This document shows positions 46,741 through 58,609 of a stretch of 64,000 bases of DNA, in pieces. Positions within the stretch are counted from its first letter, which is position 1. Each line of letters starts with the position of its first letter. Under the pieces are notes generated by a model. The model did not search any database and was not told where the DNA came from. It saw nothing but the letters and a program-made list of their open reading frames with translations. Made by a program: the position numbers and the translations under genes. The stretch is from Nymphaea colorata. Lineage: Eukaryota > Streptophyta > Magnoliopsida > Nymphaeales > Nymphaeaceae. The stretch is taken from positions 17,842,106 to 17,906,105 of the forward strand of contig NC_045141.1 of NCBI RefSeq assembly GCF_008831285.2, in the 5' to 3' direction.

Positions 46741-48865
46741 ACATCTGTAACTGGCGTTTTCAATTATTGAGTGGCTGTTGATGTGGCTGCTAGGTTGGTG
46801 ATCTAACATGTGGGTTTCGGTAGACTTCTATAGCAGGAAACGATTCTGTTGGTCTTTAATTTAGAATGGGTTAATGAAAGAAAAAGTAGTATCTCGTACA
46901 TTTGGGTTAGCAAATGGATATTGTTTGGGTGCTACTTGTTTCGTTGGCCCCAGACCAGAATAAATTTTGGAAACAACTTTCTCATTATCAAAGCCTTACC
47001 AAAATTTTTCTTTTCTTATCTTGCTAGAAACCTAACTAATTTGAATCTAGCTTAACCATGCTACCCACTTTTTTGGGTTGTTAACTTCCTGCATACCCGG
47101 AACATATTAGTCAAACTTAATGTTTGAATGTTTTCTCAAACTCACCAATTAGAACTGCTATCTTTTGACAGCTGCTACCTTTTGACAAATATTATTTATT
47201 ATATATATGACAAAGAGTAGGGGCTTGGGTGGTTTGATCATCGAACGTTCCTGGCCATGGGAAAGAAAAAAGTCAGAATCTTCGTTCACATTTAACTAGA
47301 AAAAGTTACATAAAATAATTGCTAAATCTAAAAGATCAGATCTTAAACATGGTAGCCTTTATCGTCCACGAAAATTGACGTAGCACCAAAATGGGTGACT
47401 CTCTCACAACATGTTGCACATGATCAGTGGTTTGGTTACCATAATATATGCGTGCAGTTGGTTACCACAATAAGGTTATGGACATCCAAACCCTCATATC
47501 ATTCTCTTTCACGTCAATTGCCTGACAAGAACAAAAAAAATGTGCCCGGTTTTGGTTCGGTCGAGGCATACACGCCTTCTTAGTGGCTCAACATTGCAGC
47601 ATGATGGCATATGATGTTTGTTTGAACCTTGAGCAAGGAACTTGTCCTATTAAGATCTCTTTTGCCATCTCAATAGTGCAAAAATTAGCTACCATAGCAT
47701 GTTTCTCTGAAATAAATTCAAGTATAAATCGATATCATTGCAGATCTGGTATTGTTTAGGTATCTAACACAGTCCCAGCTTACATAGTGGACGCAGAGAA
47801 TTTCTTTGCCCAAGCCGCTGCCTGTGACATACAAGAGTCATCTTGCAGTAAGGATATTTTGTGAGTCTCTCGTGAACCTATCCTAAAGATTGAGGCAGAT
47901 TTATAGAACAGTAAACTGTTTGGTTCTCATGTCCCTTATTAGGAGCATGCTCCGCTTTGTTAGTGTCAGTTGTATCGAATTGGTGTAAATTGTGGCATTT
48001 ACTTTAGGCATTTTGTTAAATAACAAAGCCAATCAGTTTGTGGCTGTTAGATTAATTAGTGTACTTTTCTCAGGGACGAGCACCCATCCTCAAAAACTTC
48101 GGCACTCACTTTGCCTAAACCAGATTCTTTTTCTCTCCATGTTGGTGGTTAATTGAATCAACATGAAAATAGCATCATTTCTCTCATCCTGTAAAGCAGT
48201 TCTTCCAGCAAGCCGAGCTAATGAAGAAAGACAAATTTCTACAATGGAAAGTTTAAATTCTAGCAACAAATTGATCACCCTTAGCTCAAGAGTTATCATG
48301 TAATATTTTTAAATAATTTATTAACTTGCTTGGCTTGATTTTGTACAAGGTAAGGAAGCGTTTATTTCAAGAAAACTCAAACATCTTCAAATTACATAAA
48401 ACCAAGAAGAGGAAAAAAGAAAACACCTCTCCATGGGAGAGTAGTGTGCAGTAGGAGATGTTTACCGTCGTACAAAAGAGAAAAACATTGGGTTAACGAG
48501 CCTTTGTCCTTTGTGGCGAATGGGCCATAACCTCCATCAGGCTTTGGTGAATTATCATTTTATGCAAGTGGAGGATCATTCACAAGTCTTTGTGTAAGGG
48601 GGATGCAAGTGCCTTTCTCCACATCATTATGTAATTGTCTTGTTTGTATTATATATATATATATATATATATCTAACAAAATTTAGGAACAAGAAATCTC
48701 CTAAATACAAAAACAAATCGCAAAAACAAAATATAAGAAGAGAATATACAAGTTAGTAGCACAAAAAAACATAATAAAAGAGATGGAGAGAGAGTGAACA
48801 GAGAGTATTGATCTTTTGTTAAACAAACAAGTACCTTAACAATGAATCTGTCGATTGCCTATAAG
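46741..48865. other. Spacer upstream of LTPG
   Basis: AT-rich sequence with an (TA)n tract at about 48648-48673 and no supported gene. Short open frames lack recognisable domains. Confidence 0.55.
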
Positions 48866-49898
48866 CTATGTCACACGGATACGGCAGACTGGGTCGAGTA
48901 CCGGTGTCGACACGCGGACACGGGGATCCCGACACGGCGATACGGCTGGATACGTTTTGGATCGGGTCTAGGTCAGACCCGATCCAAACCACTTGTATAA
49001 CCAATTTTTTAACCCGCGTTTTGTTTTACGCACTGACATTTACCCTCGACGCTCGACCTTCGTTTACCCTCGACGGCTTCCGCAGCAGGCTGGCAGCACA
49101 GTAAGGCAATGGCGGGTGACGGCGATCGACGGCGACTTCCGGTGGCGTCCGGCGGCAGCCAGCGACAGACAGGTAAGTGTTTTGTCTATTATTTTTTATA
49201 ATAGAAGTTAGGGTTTCAACTTTTATTTGGGGATTTTTTAGATTGGATATTAAAATCTGATTTAAGGATGTTTTGGTTTGAAGATTGGACAGTTTAGAAT
49301 CCTATTCTTCAATGCTATGTGCGATGTTTTCTTTTTTTTTGTTTGATTTTGGGATTTGGGGATTTTGCCGTTTTGGGTGTATAACCGATTTGGGGATTTT
49401 GCCTTCGCTGTTGTTCATGATGTTAGACAATGATGAATACATGATATCTAGATGGCATTAACATATAATTTACCATTCTTGAATGTTCCTGTTCACTGTT
49501 CACTATTCACTTCAGCCTTCGCTATTGTTCATGTTTCTTTTAGTTTTAGGCTTTAACGAACTGCTTCTGTTCCTATTCACTATTCAGGCTGGCAGTACTA
49601 TCATTTACCATTCTTGAATGTTCCTGTTCACTATTTAGCCTTCGTTCTGCTTCTGAATCTCTGAAGTTTTGTGACTGCAGTGCATGTTTATACTTTGTCA
49701 GTTTGTTGTATTGTTTTATTTCATAAATTTTATGTTCATTATACGTTTTTTCCATTTTTTCATTATATTGAGACTTTCTTTATTATCATTTTTAATTTTT
49801 TTGAATATAATATTCACCGTATCCGCGTATCCTAAAATTTTGAAAATGCCGTGTCCCCGTATCCATAGGATACCCGTACCCGTATCCGTGTGACATAG
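48866..49898. mobile_element. Non-autonomous hAT-like transposon, 1,033 bp, with 19-bp perfect inverted termini
   Basis: The left end CTATGTCACACGGATACGG is the exact inverse complement of the right end CCGTATCCGTGTGACATAG. An 8-base duplication CCTATAAG flanks it (48858-48865 and 49899-49906). Sub-terminal sequences repeat short GATACGG-like motifs. The inside holds a GC-rich patch with an ATG and a good splice donor (near 49110-49173) and direct repeats, but no transposase. The structure fits a hAT-superfamily deletion derivative. Confidence 0.9.
49460..49660. repeat. Direct repeats inside the hAT-like element
   Basis: TTTACCATTCTTGAATGTTC followed by CTGTTCACT occurs near 49470 and again near 49602. 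Further TTCACTATTCA and AGCCTTCG motifs recur between and after them. Confidence 0.75.
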
Positions 49899-49906
49899 CC
49901 TATAAG

Positions 49907-52900
49907 TTGAGAATGAAGGCAGAGAAATTAAACCCTAATAATAATTGCATTGAGCCGACACAATAATCGGACCACCAATTAATGTTTTCATATCTGGGGC
50001 CATGCATATCGTGTGAATCATCCTACAAGAAACTTCTTGATTTGGGTGGGACAGAGGACGTTAATCGTTCAAGCTACCGCAGCTACCAGAGTCCGCATCT
50101 GCTGCATTTGTTTTTCTTGCAAAATGTGTGTTGCCTCTGAAAAAATTTGCAAATGCATTTGCTTAAGGTGAGTTTTGATAAACCTTGAATAAGATTTGAG
50201 CCTTTACTTATATAGTGGTGAAATTTCATTTCATTCGCTCGTATATCCAGGAACCAAACAGGTTAGATTTTTTTATGCATGTTGTAAACACAAAAGAATG
50301 GGAAGAAAAAAATCGGCGCTAAGAAAAGGCACTTTCTAAAAAATTTCATCTATTTTATACAGGAAAATAAAAGAAAACCGTGAAAAAATCTCTCTGCCAT
50401 TAAACTCCCCCACTTAAAAGAGGTCACGAATAGAAAACTCTAAAAGGCAGAGATATGGTGGAAAGATGGGTATGCATTAATCTCTAGAGTCATGAAAGAG
50501 ATCAAGAAAAAACTTTACCAATACAAAAGCAAAGGGGAATATCATGAGGTATTCATTTATAATTAGCCCATGACGATGAGCAGTGGTGGTTGCTTCCACT
50601 TGTTCTTCGTCCTTTTCGCTGGAGACGCTTAAAAAGACAGAAGGGGGGTCCGGTAAGATTTTCATGACAGACGATTGGCATATTTTCTCAGGAGGAAACA
50701 GATTGCAGTAGAATCAATAAAGCGCCAACTCGTTGCTTCAGAAAAGGAAGGAAGAAAAAGAGAAGTTGGTCGAAGGCTTTGTAAGAGATGACAAGGTTGT
50801 AGCTGTGCTTCATGCTATTGTTCGGGAGTGCAAATTGGTAGAGTGGGGACGGGGAACTCAGTTTACCTTTTCTTTTTTCTTTTGCTGTATTAGTTCAGAT
50901 CTGTCCTCTCTGCTGCTAAGTAAACTGATCCTGTTTGGCGCTTTTCATGCAATGCCGTCCTGTGTCACAGACTCGGTCTTTCTCCCTCTCATCCATGTGG
51001 ACGAATATAAGGAAGAAAGTTTCTGTGCCTATTTATTAACTCGTTGAATTCCTCAACAAATGGACGCACGATAAGACAATTAAGCCCGGTTTTGTTTGCA
51101 GTATACATAAATTCCTCCTCCCCTACCACATTGGTTTATTCAGATAATTTTGGAGTTGTTCATCAATTTGTGATCTGGGGCTCTGTGATCATTGAAAAAA
51201 CTGTGAAAAATTTTTGTTGGCATGCAGTAGGAAAAAGACAATCAGCTTGGTCTCAATGCCTTGAGATCAGGGCACGATCTTGAAATCACCGAGAAGATTT
51301 TGAACTTTAAATCGTTTTAAACAGGGTCAGCTCCCTCTCTCTATCACTCTTCTTTTGAGTTGTCGTTTGGCATCCACCCCTTTACCCACCATAAGTAGAC
51401 CAATAGAGTTAAACTTGATGCAAAGTCTAAGCACAACACAATAGAGTTAAAACTTGATGTAAAGTCTTCAACTTGATGTGCTTCAAGGAGAGCAGCGTAC
51501 CTCGTGGAGCTGGTGACATGTTGGAAAGGTCAAGGGTGGGCTTCAACATCCCTTACAAAGTAAAATTTGGTTGCTACCTGATTGTATGGACTAACAACTT
51601 GAATCCGGAAATCAAATTCGAAATGAATATCAGATTGAACCACTTCAAAAGGAATAGATATTAAAAAAATAATAACATTTTTAGACTCAGAAATGACATT
51701 TGATACAGACTCTGATTCAGAATCAGTATATTGCACAATAGTTATTATCAAATTTCTCTTTTATTGGATGCCAACTTCATATAAAAAACTAAAGTTGCCC
51801 CAATAAAAGGCTTAATTTCTTCTTGATTTTCTAGGAAAAACTTATGGTAGAGAGCATACTCCAGTGGGTTAGGATGTTAGAGTGTGGAGTCCAGTTCCTT
51901 CTTAATATGCTTCCCTAATCCCAATGTCGTATTCTTGATTCTGAGTTGGTGAAAATCCTTGGACGTCGGAGAAATTGGGTTTCTGAACCAATTTAAAAAC
52001 CTTGTGTGTTTCTATTCTTCTTCATCTTATCCTGATATCATGAGAAAGAGAAAGAGGGCCTTGCTCCTAACATAGGGTCGACAAATCAAATTATGAATTT
52101 TATTCTGGAGCTGAAGAATTTTGGCTTCCACAGATTATTCTGCTCTTTCTTGTTCGTTGGGTGATGCTTTCACGATTCACTAAGATTAGAGAAAGGGAAA
52201 AAAAAAGAAAAAAGTTACCAAACATGGGTGCAATTAAAATGCTGTAGTTGAAAGACAGCAACTAATACTGCAATTAATACTGCATATGCATATTTTGTAC
52301 ATTCTATATATATTTTTTGCGTATTTACCGATACACGATGCAGCGGTTTAATTAAGAAAAGGCAGCCACACTGAGATGAGCTCAGTGAATCTTTGAATAA
52401 GTCAGCGTGGATGTCTGGACCTGAAGACCCAGCGGCCACTCTCACAGCTAGTGTACTGGACGCGCCGTCATGTGTATGTAGGACCGCGCATTCTTTGAGC
52501 CATGATCTGGACGATGCCGAGTCCATTTGGTCCGGCGTGGTCGGATCAATCTGACTAAGGTTGGGCATTGAGTTGGGTTGGATCGTTTCAACGCTTGATA
52601 AAATTGGGTTTAGATGGTCTCCAAGTCCTTGCCAACAACCCAATTTCTGCCCAGTGTCCATTTAGTTATCTCATTTGGTTCTAATCATAAACTTCTAAGT
52701 GAACCACCAGGTAGTGTCAGTTTTTTTTATATATATATATATAAAGTAAAATCAAACACATAATACCTCACTTGGGTTAGTGCAGTCTGGCCAATACAGT
52801 CGAGTACCTAGTCCAATATGATAGAAATGAAGCGGATCCCAAATCACATGACAGGCACCGGTAAGCCTGGGCATCGGATCTGGTACTCGACCTGATGAGT

Positions 52901-53541
52901 ACTTTACTCGGCTTGACTTGGGCCCGAGAAAAAGGAACCGAACTACCCAATAAGTTATTGGGTTGGGTAAGGTGGGCCCGACTAAACCCAGTTAGCCTAA
53001 TAAGATTTTTTTAATATTATATTTTTATTGATTTTTATATATAATTATAATATTCTAGTACTATTAATTATCTTTATATGTAATTTTATATTAAAAATAT
53101 ATATGTTTTAATTTTAACTAGATCGAACTGAAACTCAAGTTTTGGGTGACATACCAGTCGAAACCCACTCATTATGGAACAGGGCCAAGGGAAGCCGGCC
53201 GGATATCCACGCCGGGTGGAGCTGAAGGCTGCGGCAACAAAATGGTACACATTTATTTCCTCGCACTCTATCGTTCGTCTCGTTTTCACCCGCACGGCGA
53301 CGCCCCCAAAAATTATCTCCTTGCGCGGATGCTAGTGGTACGGCCATCGACAACACTATCCCACCTATCTTGCCTCATGTTTTTAGTATTTAAATTTTAT
53401 TATTATATAAATCTGTATATAGGAAAAAACAAGGCCACAATTGGAGCTATTTCCACAGACAAAGCTGATAATTTAAAGCACAGTTCATGGTCGATTATTG
53501 TAGCTTTGTTGTTATTTTGGTACTCATCTATCATACCCTTA
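49907..53541. other. Gene-poor spacer
   Basis: AT-rich sequence with small open frames of no recognisable family. The stretch 52860-53300 has GGGTTGGGTAAGGTGGGCCCG-like segments resembling a degraded inverted-repeat transposon, but I could not pair its ends. Confidence 0.5.
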
Positions 53542-53659
53542 TTAAGGGTGGGCATTGGGCTGGGCCGGGCCAGCCCGGCCCTTCCGGCCGTACCGATCCG
53601 GCCCATCGGGCCAGTGAACTAAATGGGCCGGGCCGGGCCGGCCCGACGCCCACCCTTAA
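53542..53659. mobile_element. Small GC-rich foldback element (118 bp)
   Basis: The 12-base ends TTAAGGGTGGGC and GCCCACCCTTAA are perfect inverse complements. The interior is GGGCCGGGCC-rich and can fold on itself. In an AT-rich surrounding this is a sharp GC island. It looks like a miniature inverted-repeat element; the flanking duplication is at most TA or TTA. Confidence 0.65.
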
Positions 53660-56600
53660 CTGTTATTGGCCCCAATAAGCTGTATACATAGTTTATGAAA
53701 TGCCAAATTTGCCTCGAATCAGTTTAACCTATCATTGGGATGTGGCTTAACCTATCATTCAACTGCAAGCTTGTATCAAGAAAGAAGCGCCCATTATTGA
53801 ACTTTTTTCCTTCTTCGACTTCAAAGCCTGTAAGTCTAATTACACTCTAACAAGATGGATGGACCTTAAGTAGCAAAGGAATAAGCGTATTATTCCCATG
53901 ATACAAGAGAAAGAAAAGCTTAAGTATGCATCGCATATTGCATCTTGATAAAAGAATGAACCAGCAGCATGGTAACATTAATGCAAACCTTGCGCGATTA
54001 TCTTTCGGAAATAATTATGATTTCCGAAAATGAGGTATTAATTGTTCAAGTTTTAGATTATTGAATTTTTCATCCTCATAAAATTTACTTGCATACAAAC
54101 GAACTATTACAGGACAATTTCTTTTTCGTTTGTGGGAGAAACCTAAGATCTTGGTTTCTAAAGCATAAAATTCAAAACTGATTGAAATCCCCGTGATCTT
54201 TTGTTCTTAATTATCCATAGTGAGGATCACCTTAAGATTGTTATCGTTGAAGATTTTGATCCTATGCCCAGAAAAACACAAATTTGGTTGCACATGATCT
54301 TTTTTTTTTTCATGCCTCGTTAAGGATCAGCCAGTCTCAGGATGATTATTGAAGAACTCCTCACCCGTCAGTAGTTCAGATGCTGGTACCCAACAACTTC
54401 GTGAGATTAACGCTGAAGATCAGATGATGGGAGAATGAGGTGGATGTAGAATACAAGCTTCACATCTTTTTGTCCACTTCTTACATCTTGTATCAGCCTG
54501 TAACATTGAATCTGTTCTAATTGGTATGGTAGAACACGCAATTGTTGCTTAAACACTCATTGTTTGAACTTTGAAGAGAGGGAGGAGAAGGGTAGGATAG
54601 GGGCTAATCAACAATACTAGATGAATTAAGGAGGGACTGACATGCGGAAAGCAAGGTAAACAGCAGCCACAGTATAGAAGGAGTGTGCTCCTTTTAGATC
54701 GGCCACCAGCAACATACATGCCAAGAATGCCCACATGAAAATTCAGATATGATATACTGTTTGAGAACAGTGACATTGTGTTATTGTCTCATGCATCTAA
54801 GTCAAAAATTAGTTAAATTCATTAAATACTTTAAGAAGTGTTGCATGAATCTGCCTCATTTTTTTAGGTAGATTCATAAGATATTAATAATATGTTACTC
54901 ATACCAAACAATCCCTAAGAGAAAGAGTATCTGGTGTAATGTAGGGAGGAGGGGTGGAGGGGCATGCCTAGGCCGTGGCCCCAACCCAACTAATTGAAAA
55001 AAACAAATTACGTTACAAAAATTCAAAATTTTTGGTTGGGTAACGTATTTTTTATATTTTGATTTAGTTTGGCCGTACCCAGATTTAGTTTGGCCCGCCC
55101 CTGAAAAAAATCTTGGTTCCACCCTTGGTAGAGAGACAAAAAAGGACTAAGGTAAAGACAGGCTAAGTGGTGGCAAAAAGGTTGCAAAAGAAATGGCAAG
55201 TGATAAAGAAGTATTGGCGAGTTTCAACAGCAAATGAATAGATAGGGTTGCAGTTGACAAAGTGAATCCCATGTGTTGGACATGGTTAAGTGTATTGATG
55301 TGGCCAGCAATCAAGAAGAAGCCACGAAAAAGACACTGACACATGAGTAGAGGACAATAATTCCAAGCGATAAAGGAGCTAAGAGATGGCTATAGAATTA
55401 GGAGGTCCGGGACAGTGGTAAAACCAGAAGTTTCTCGCTAAGGGGTAGTGTAAGTTTAAAGAGCACTCGTATATGAAAAAACTAAAAATGAATGAATTTG
55501 TATACGTAAATAAAGTAATTGTTGTGAGTTGGTGTGGACAATTGCCCACCCTAGCTACAATGTAGCTCCGCCACTGGTTCTGGTGGGGGAGATGAAGAGG
55601 CGGAGGAAAACAACAAGCAACCAGAGTCAGCCTTCTCAACAATAATGAAGCTGACTCTCTCAACAATAATGGAGAGGGCGGAGGAAAGTTTAAAGGTTGA
55701 GAGTAGTAGCCAAACCCGTGCAATCTGCTGAAGCAAATCAACTCCAAAAACAAGGAAAATTTATTAGGGTATTGCAGGACAGAGAATGCCAAAAGACTGC
55801 GCAAGACAAGTCCGGAGGATGCGACCAATCAAACAAAGCGCGAAGAATACCTCCACAACAAGGTTACAGAGGAGGAGGGAAAGGACGCACCCTCTTATTA
55901 AGTCTAACACACTTATCAAACACTCTAAGAAGGTACTTTTTGATAAAAGGTACACTGGCATGTGTTAAGGTAACACTTAATAAATCTAACAATCAAATGT
56001 TGGATCTAGTCACACCATGTTCTTAGTTTATGATGTTCTTGCAAGAACACCTGCTCATTCCTCTCATCAAACTTCTCCTAAAACTATTTGGCAAAATAAT
56101 TTGAATACAGATATATACAATTTTGATATATAAATACAAATAATATATGTATATATATTAAAATAGATAAAAAAGAGAGAGAGAGAAAGTTAGTCGCTTT
56201 GAAGGGCCGAAGAGCACGGACGACAGAAAGTAACAAAAGCGTCCTTTTTCGTCTGCTGCAAGGCAAAAGGTTCCCCTCGAAGACGCAAAAGGCAGAGATC
56301 GTAGATCGCCCGTGAAAAGGAACTCGAACTCACTGTTCCTTTCTCACGTTCAAAAGTTGAAAGAAGTTGCGCGAATGCCGAAGAGGTAGACATCCCTCAT
56401 TCGTTTACTCTCAAATCTCGAGTTCTCACACTCATTTCAAAACTCATGCTCGAACATTGATTCTTCAGTCTAAGCAGAATTTACGAGGAATATACTACTT
56501 GATTGAATTTATCTTGGCTTTACTAATGAATTTCAGTGAAACCCTACTCACATGCATGCGTTGTTTTTCGTGAATTTAGGAAATGGGTAGCAGTAATTTA

Positions 56601-57620
56601 AGAAAAAGGTTATTTTTTTTATCAAATGTTATTGTCAAAAGATTAATTTCTACGTAATTGGGACCGAACTGGTGAGACAGTGGAGCAAGTCTCCTCTGTA
56701 TGATGGGCAGTCACAGTCCAAATTCGTTCTGTGTAATTGGCAATACCCTTACGTACGTAGACCAGCTTAGCATCCTCTCGCAATCAAAAGGGTGTCGGAT
56801 TCAGGAACTCTTCCTCATGAGGGATGCGCGTAATATCAGATCTACTAACCTTTCTTTGAGAAAAACTTATGATGATCAGTAATTAAGATCATCAAAGGTT
56901 AACGACAGAAAAATGGTGATAATCAAGAGAGCATTAATAATTGGACCTCCAACGTTTTGAAATTGAATATATAATTATAGTGGTGGTGCATTGATTTTTG
57001 GTTTCTCATCAAGCCCTCAAGAATTGAATCAGTCTTTGAAGTGTATTGAAGTATGCATTCCATACTTTGATTCGAGATTAGAAGGAAAGCAGGAAAGCTT
57101 AGACCAGATTGATCAGAGAGCAAAACCTATTGGTGGGCAGTCTGATTTACATGAAATGGTAGGAGAAAGTGAATTTTCAGGAGAGGGAATTGATCCCCTC
57201 TCATTGTACGTAGCCTCTCATCTCCCGTCGGCCAGATAACTCGAATGAACCGGCAGATTATTTTGCCGTCACAGTTAAGGCACTATTGAGGAGAGAACGT
57301 AAGAGCTGGTTACGGGCACTGATCATTTGCATCTCCAGTGACTTGTTCGGATGGTAGTACCAAGACTAGTTTACAAAAAGAACATGATTTTAGCATCAAA
57401 ATTAGCGCGAAGCAGAGTCAAACCAACAGAAGTATGGAAGAAAGAAGACTACTTTCAGAGTAGGAGAAAGGGAAAAGGCAAAATTAGATCAGTCATCAGA
57501 GTGATTGTATACAGAGTAGAAGCAGCGAGAGAGCAAGCGATCAATCTCCAAAATGACGAAAACGCTTCTATGCGAAGCAAACCTGGTCGTCCTTGTTGTC
57601 CCACGACGCTGGCGTCCTTT
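53660..57620. other. Transposon-rich spacer downstream of the OVATE gene
   Basis: This contains a degraded repeat near 54940-55125 (GGGGTGGAGGGGCATGCC through CTTGGTTCCACCC) and another near 55380-55580. A GTTTGGTAT-ended miniature repeat lies near 54785-54915. The stretch 57240-57620 should include the 3' untranslated region of the OVATE gene. I support no gene here. Confidence 0.5.
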
Positions 57621-58409
57621 TCACAGGCAGTGATGGGCAAAGGGGCAATTGGAGGAGCCGATGGTGGCGCCTCCCTCCTGCTGGTGGTGGCGGTGGTGAT
57701 CCGGCGAAGAGAAGAGGTCGTCCCAGACGTCTAGGAAGGCGCGGAGGATGACGTCGTGGTGGTGGGGAGAGTTGAGGGAGAGGAAGCAGTGGAGGAGGTC
57801 TCGGAGGTCGTCGACGGCCACTATCTCCTTCTCCACGATCATCTGGATCATCGACCACCGAAAATCGGAGAGAGGGTCCTCGGATGCCTTGACCACCGCC
57901 ACGCTCTCCCCTACCCTCCTCGCGCTCTTCGTCTGCCGGTGTCCGCCGGGCCGGCCCTTCACCTCCCCCGGCTGCGGCTTCGAAGGCAGACGATTAGGGG
58001 GCGGAGGGGAGGAAGAAGGGATCGTCTCGGGGGGAGAAGGGGCGTTCTTCTTCTTGACAGGCCAGGAATGAAGACTCTGCTCGAGCTCGCCCAGTTGGCG
58101 GAGGAGGTCCGAGAAGCTTCCCCCGGGGACGTTCTGCTCACCGTTGTCGTTGTCGTCGTCGGCGTCGGTGGTCACGGAGCACTCGTCGGAGAAGCTCTTG
58201 GCGAGGGCGAAGGTCTCGCTGGAGGAAATGGAAGGGCCGAGGTCGTCGTACGTCGACTCCTTCGTCGCGAAGGAACGGCGGGAGCCGGAGAGGTACTCCC
58301 TGAGGGAGGTGGGCCTCTGCTTCCCCGACAGGATGCTTCTAGAGCCGCGGCACCCGCAGCCAAGCGACACCACAACAGGACTCCTGTACTTCTTCAACGT
58401 CGACGACAT
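57621..58409 (-). CDS. OVATE family protein (transcription repressor)
   Basis: This is a single-exon gene of 262 residues. The N-terminus MSSTLKKYRSPVVVSLGCGC resembles OFP6-like members that begin with a basic stretch and a Cys-Gly-Cys motif. A low-complexity Ser/Pro middle part follows. The C-terminal OVATE domain (DUF623) spans about residues 169-234, with VVKASEDPLSDFRWSMIQMI, then DLRDLLHCFLSLN and VILRAFLDVWDDLF. Family knowledge: OFPs are plant-specific repressors that bind TALE homeodomain proteins and shape organs. The frame continues upstream to an ATG at 58604, but a TATA-like box at 58549-58560 lies between, so I chose the ATG at 58409. The coding region is far more GC-rich than its surroundings, like many intronless OFP genes. 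Confidence 0.92.
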   Translation of the reverse strand: MSSTLKKYRSPVVVSLGCGCRGSRSILSGKQRPTSLREYLSGSRRSFATKESTYDDLGPSISSSETFALAKSFSDECSVTTDADDDNDNGEQNVPGGSFSDLLRQLGELEQSLHSWPVKKKNAPSPPETIPSSSPPPPNRLPSKPQPGEVKGRPGGHRQTKSARRVGESVAVVKASEDPLSDFRWSMIQMIVEKEIVAVDDLRDLLHCFLSLNSPHHHDVILRAFLDVWDDLFSSPDHHRHHQQEGGATIGSSNCPFAHHCL

Positions 58410-58548
58410 TGGTGGTGGTGGTGGTCCGTCGGCGACGGTGGTTTGGTCCCGGCAGTTGTAGCGGAGCGGGTGAGTTGCCGCCTTCCAAGGCAATAGCGCC
58501 GCGGGACTAAGCTCCTTATCATCCTCTTTGCGTGAAGCGCCTCCTGCG

Positions 58549-58560
58549 TTATATATAATT
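58549..58560 (-). promoter_or_regulatory. Putative TATA box of the OVATE gene
   Basis: On the minus strand AATTATATATAA lies about 140 bases before the ATG at 58409. In-frame ATGs at 58571 and 58604 are upstream of it and so are unlikely starts. Confidence 0.55.
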
Positions 58561-58609
58561 ACCAACTTCATCCTTTTCGGGATTACATATATTAATAAAT
58601 ACATTTATA

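Noticed and set aside
56190-56393. 67-codon minus-strand frame with balanced composition
   Set aside because: No family recognised, no splice partners found, and length within chance expectation.
57756-58496. 246-codon open frame on the plus strand opposite the OVATE gene
   Set aside because: It is a GC-rich shadow of the OVATE coding region, with Val/Gly/Arg-rich low-complexity content and no domain.
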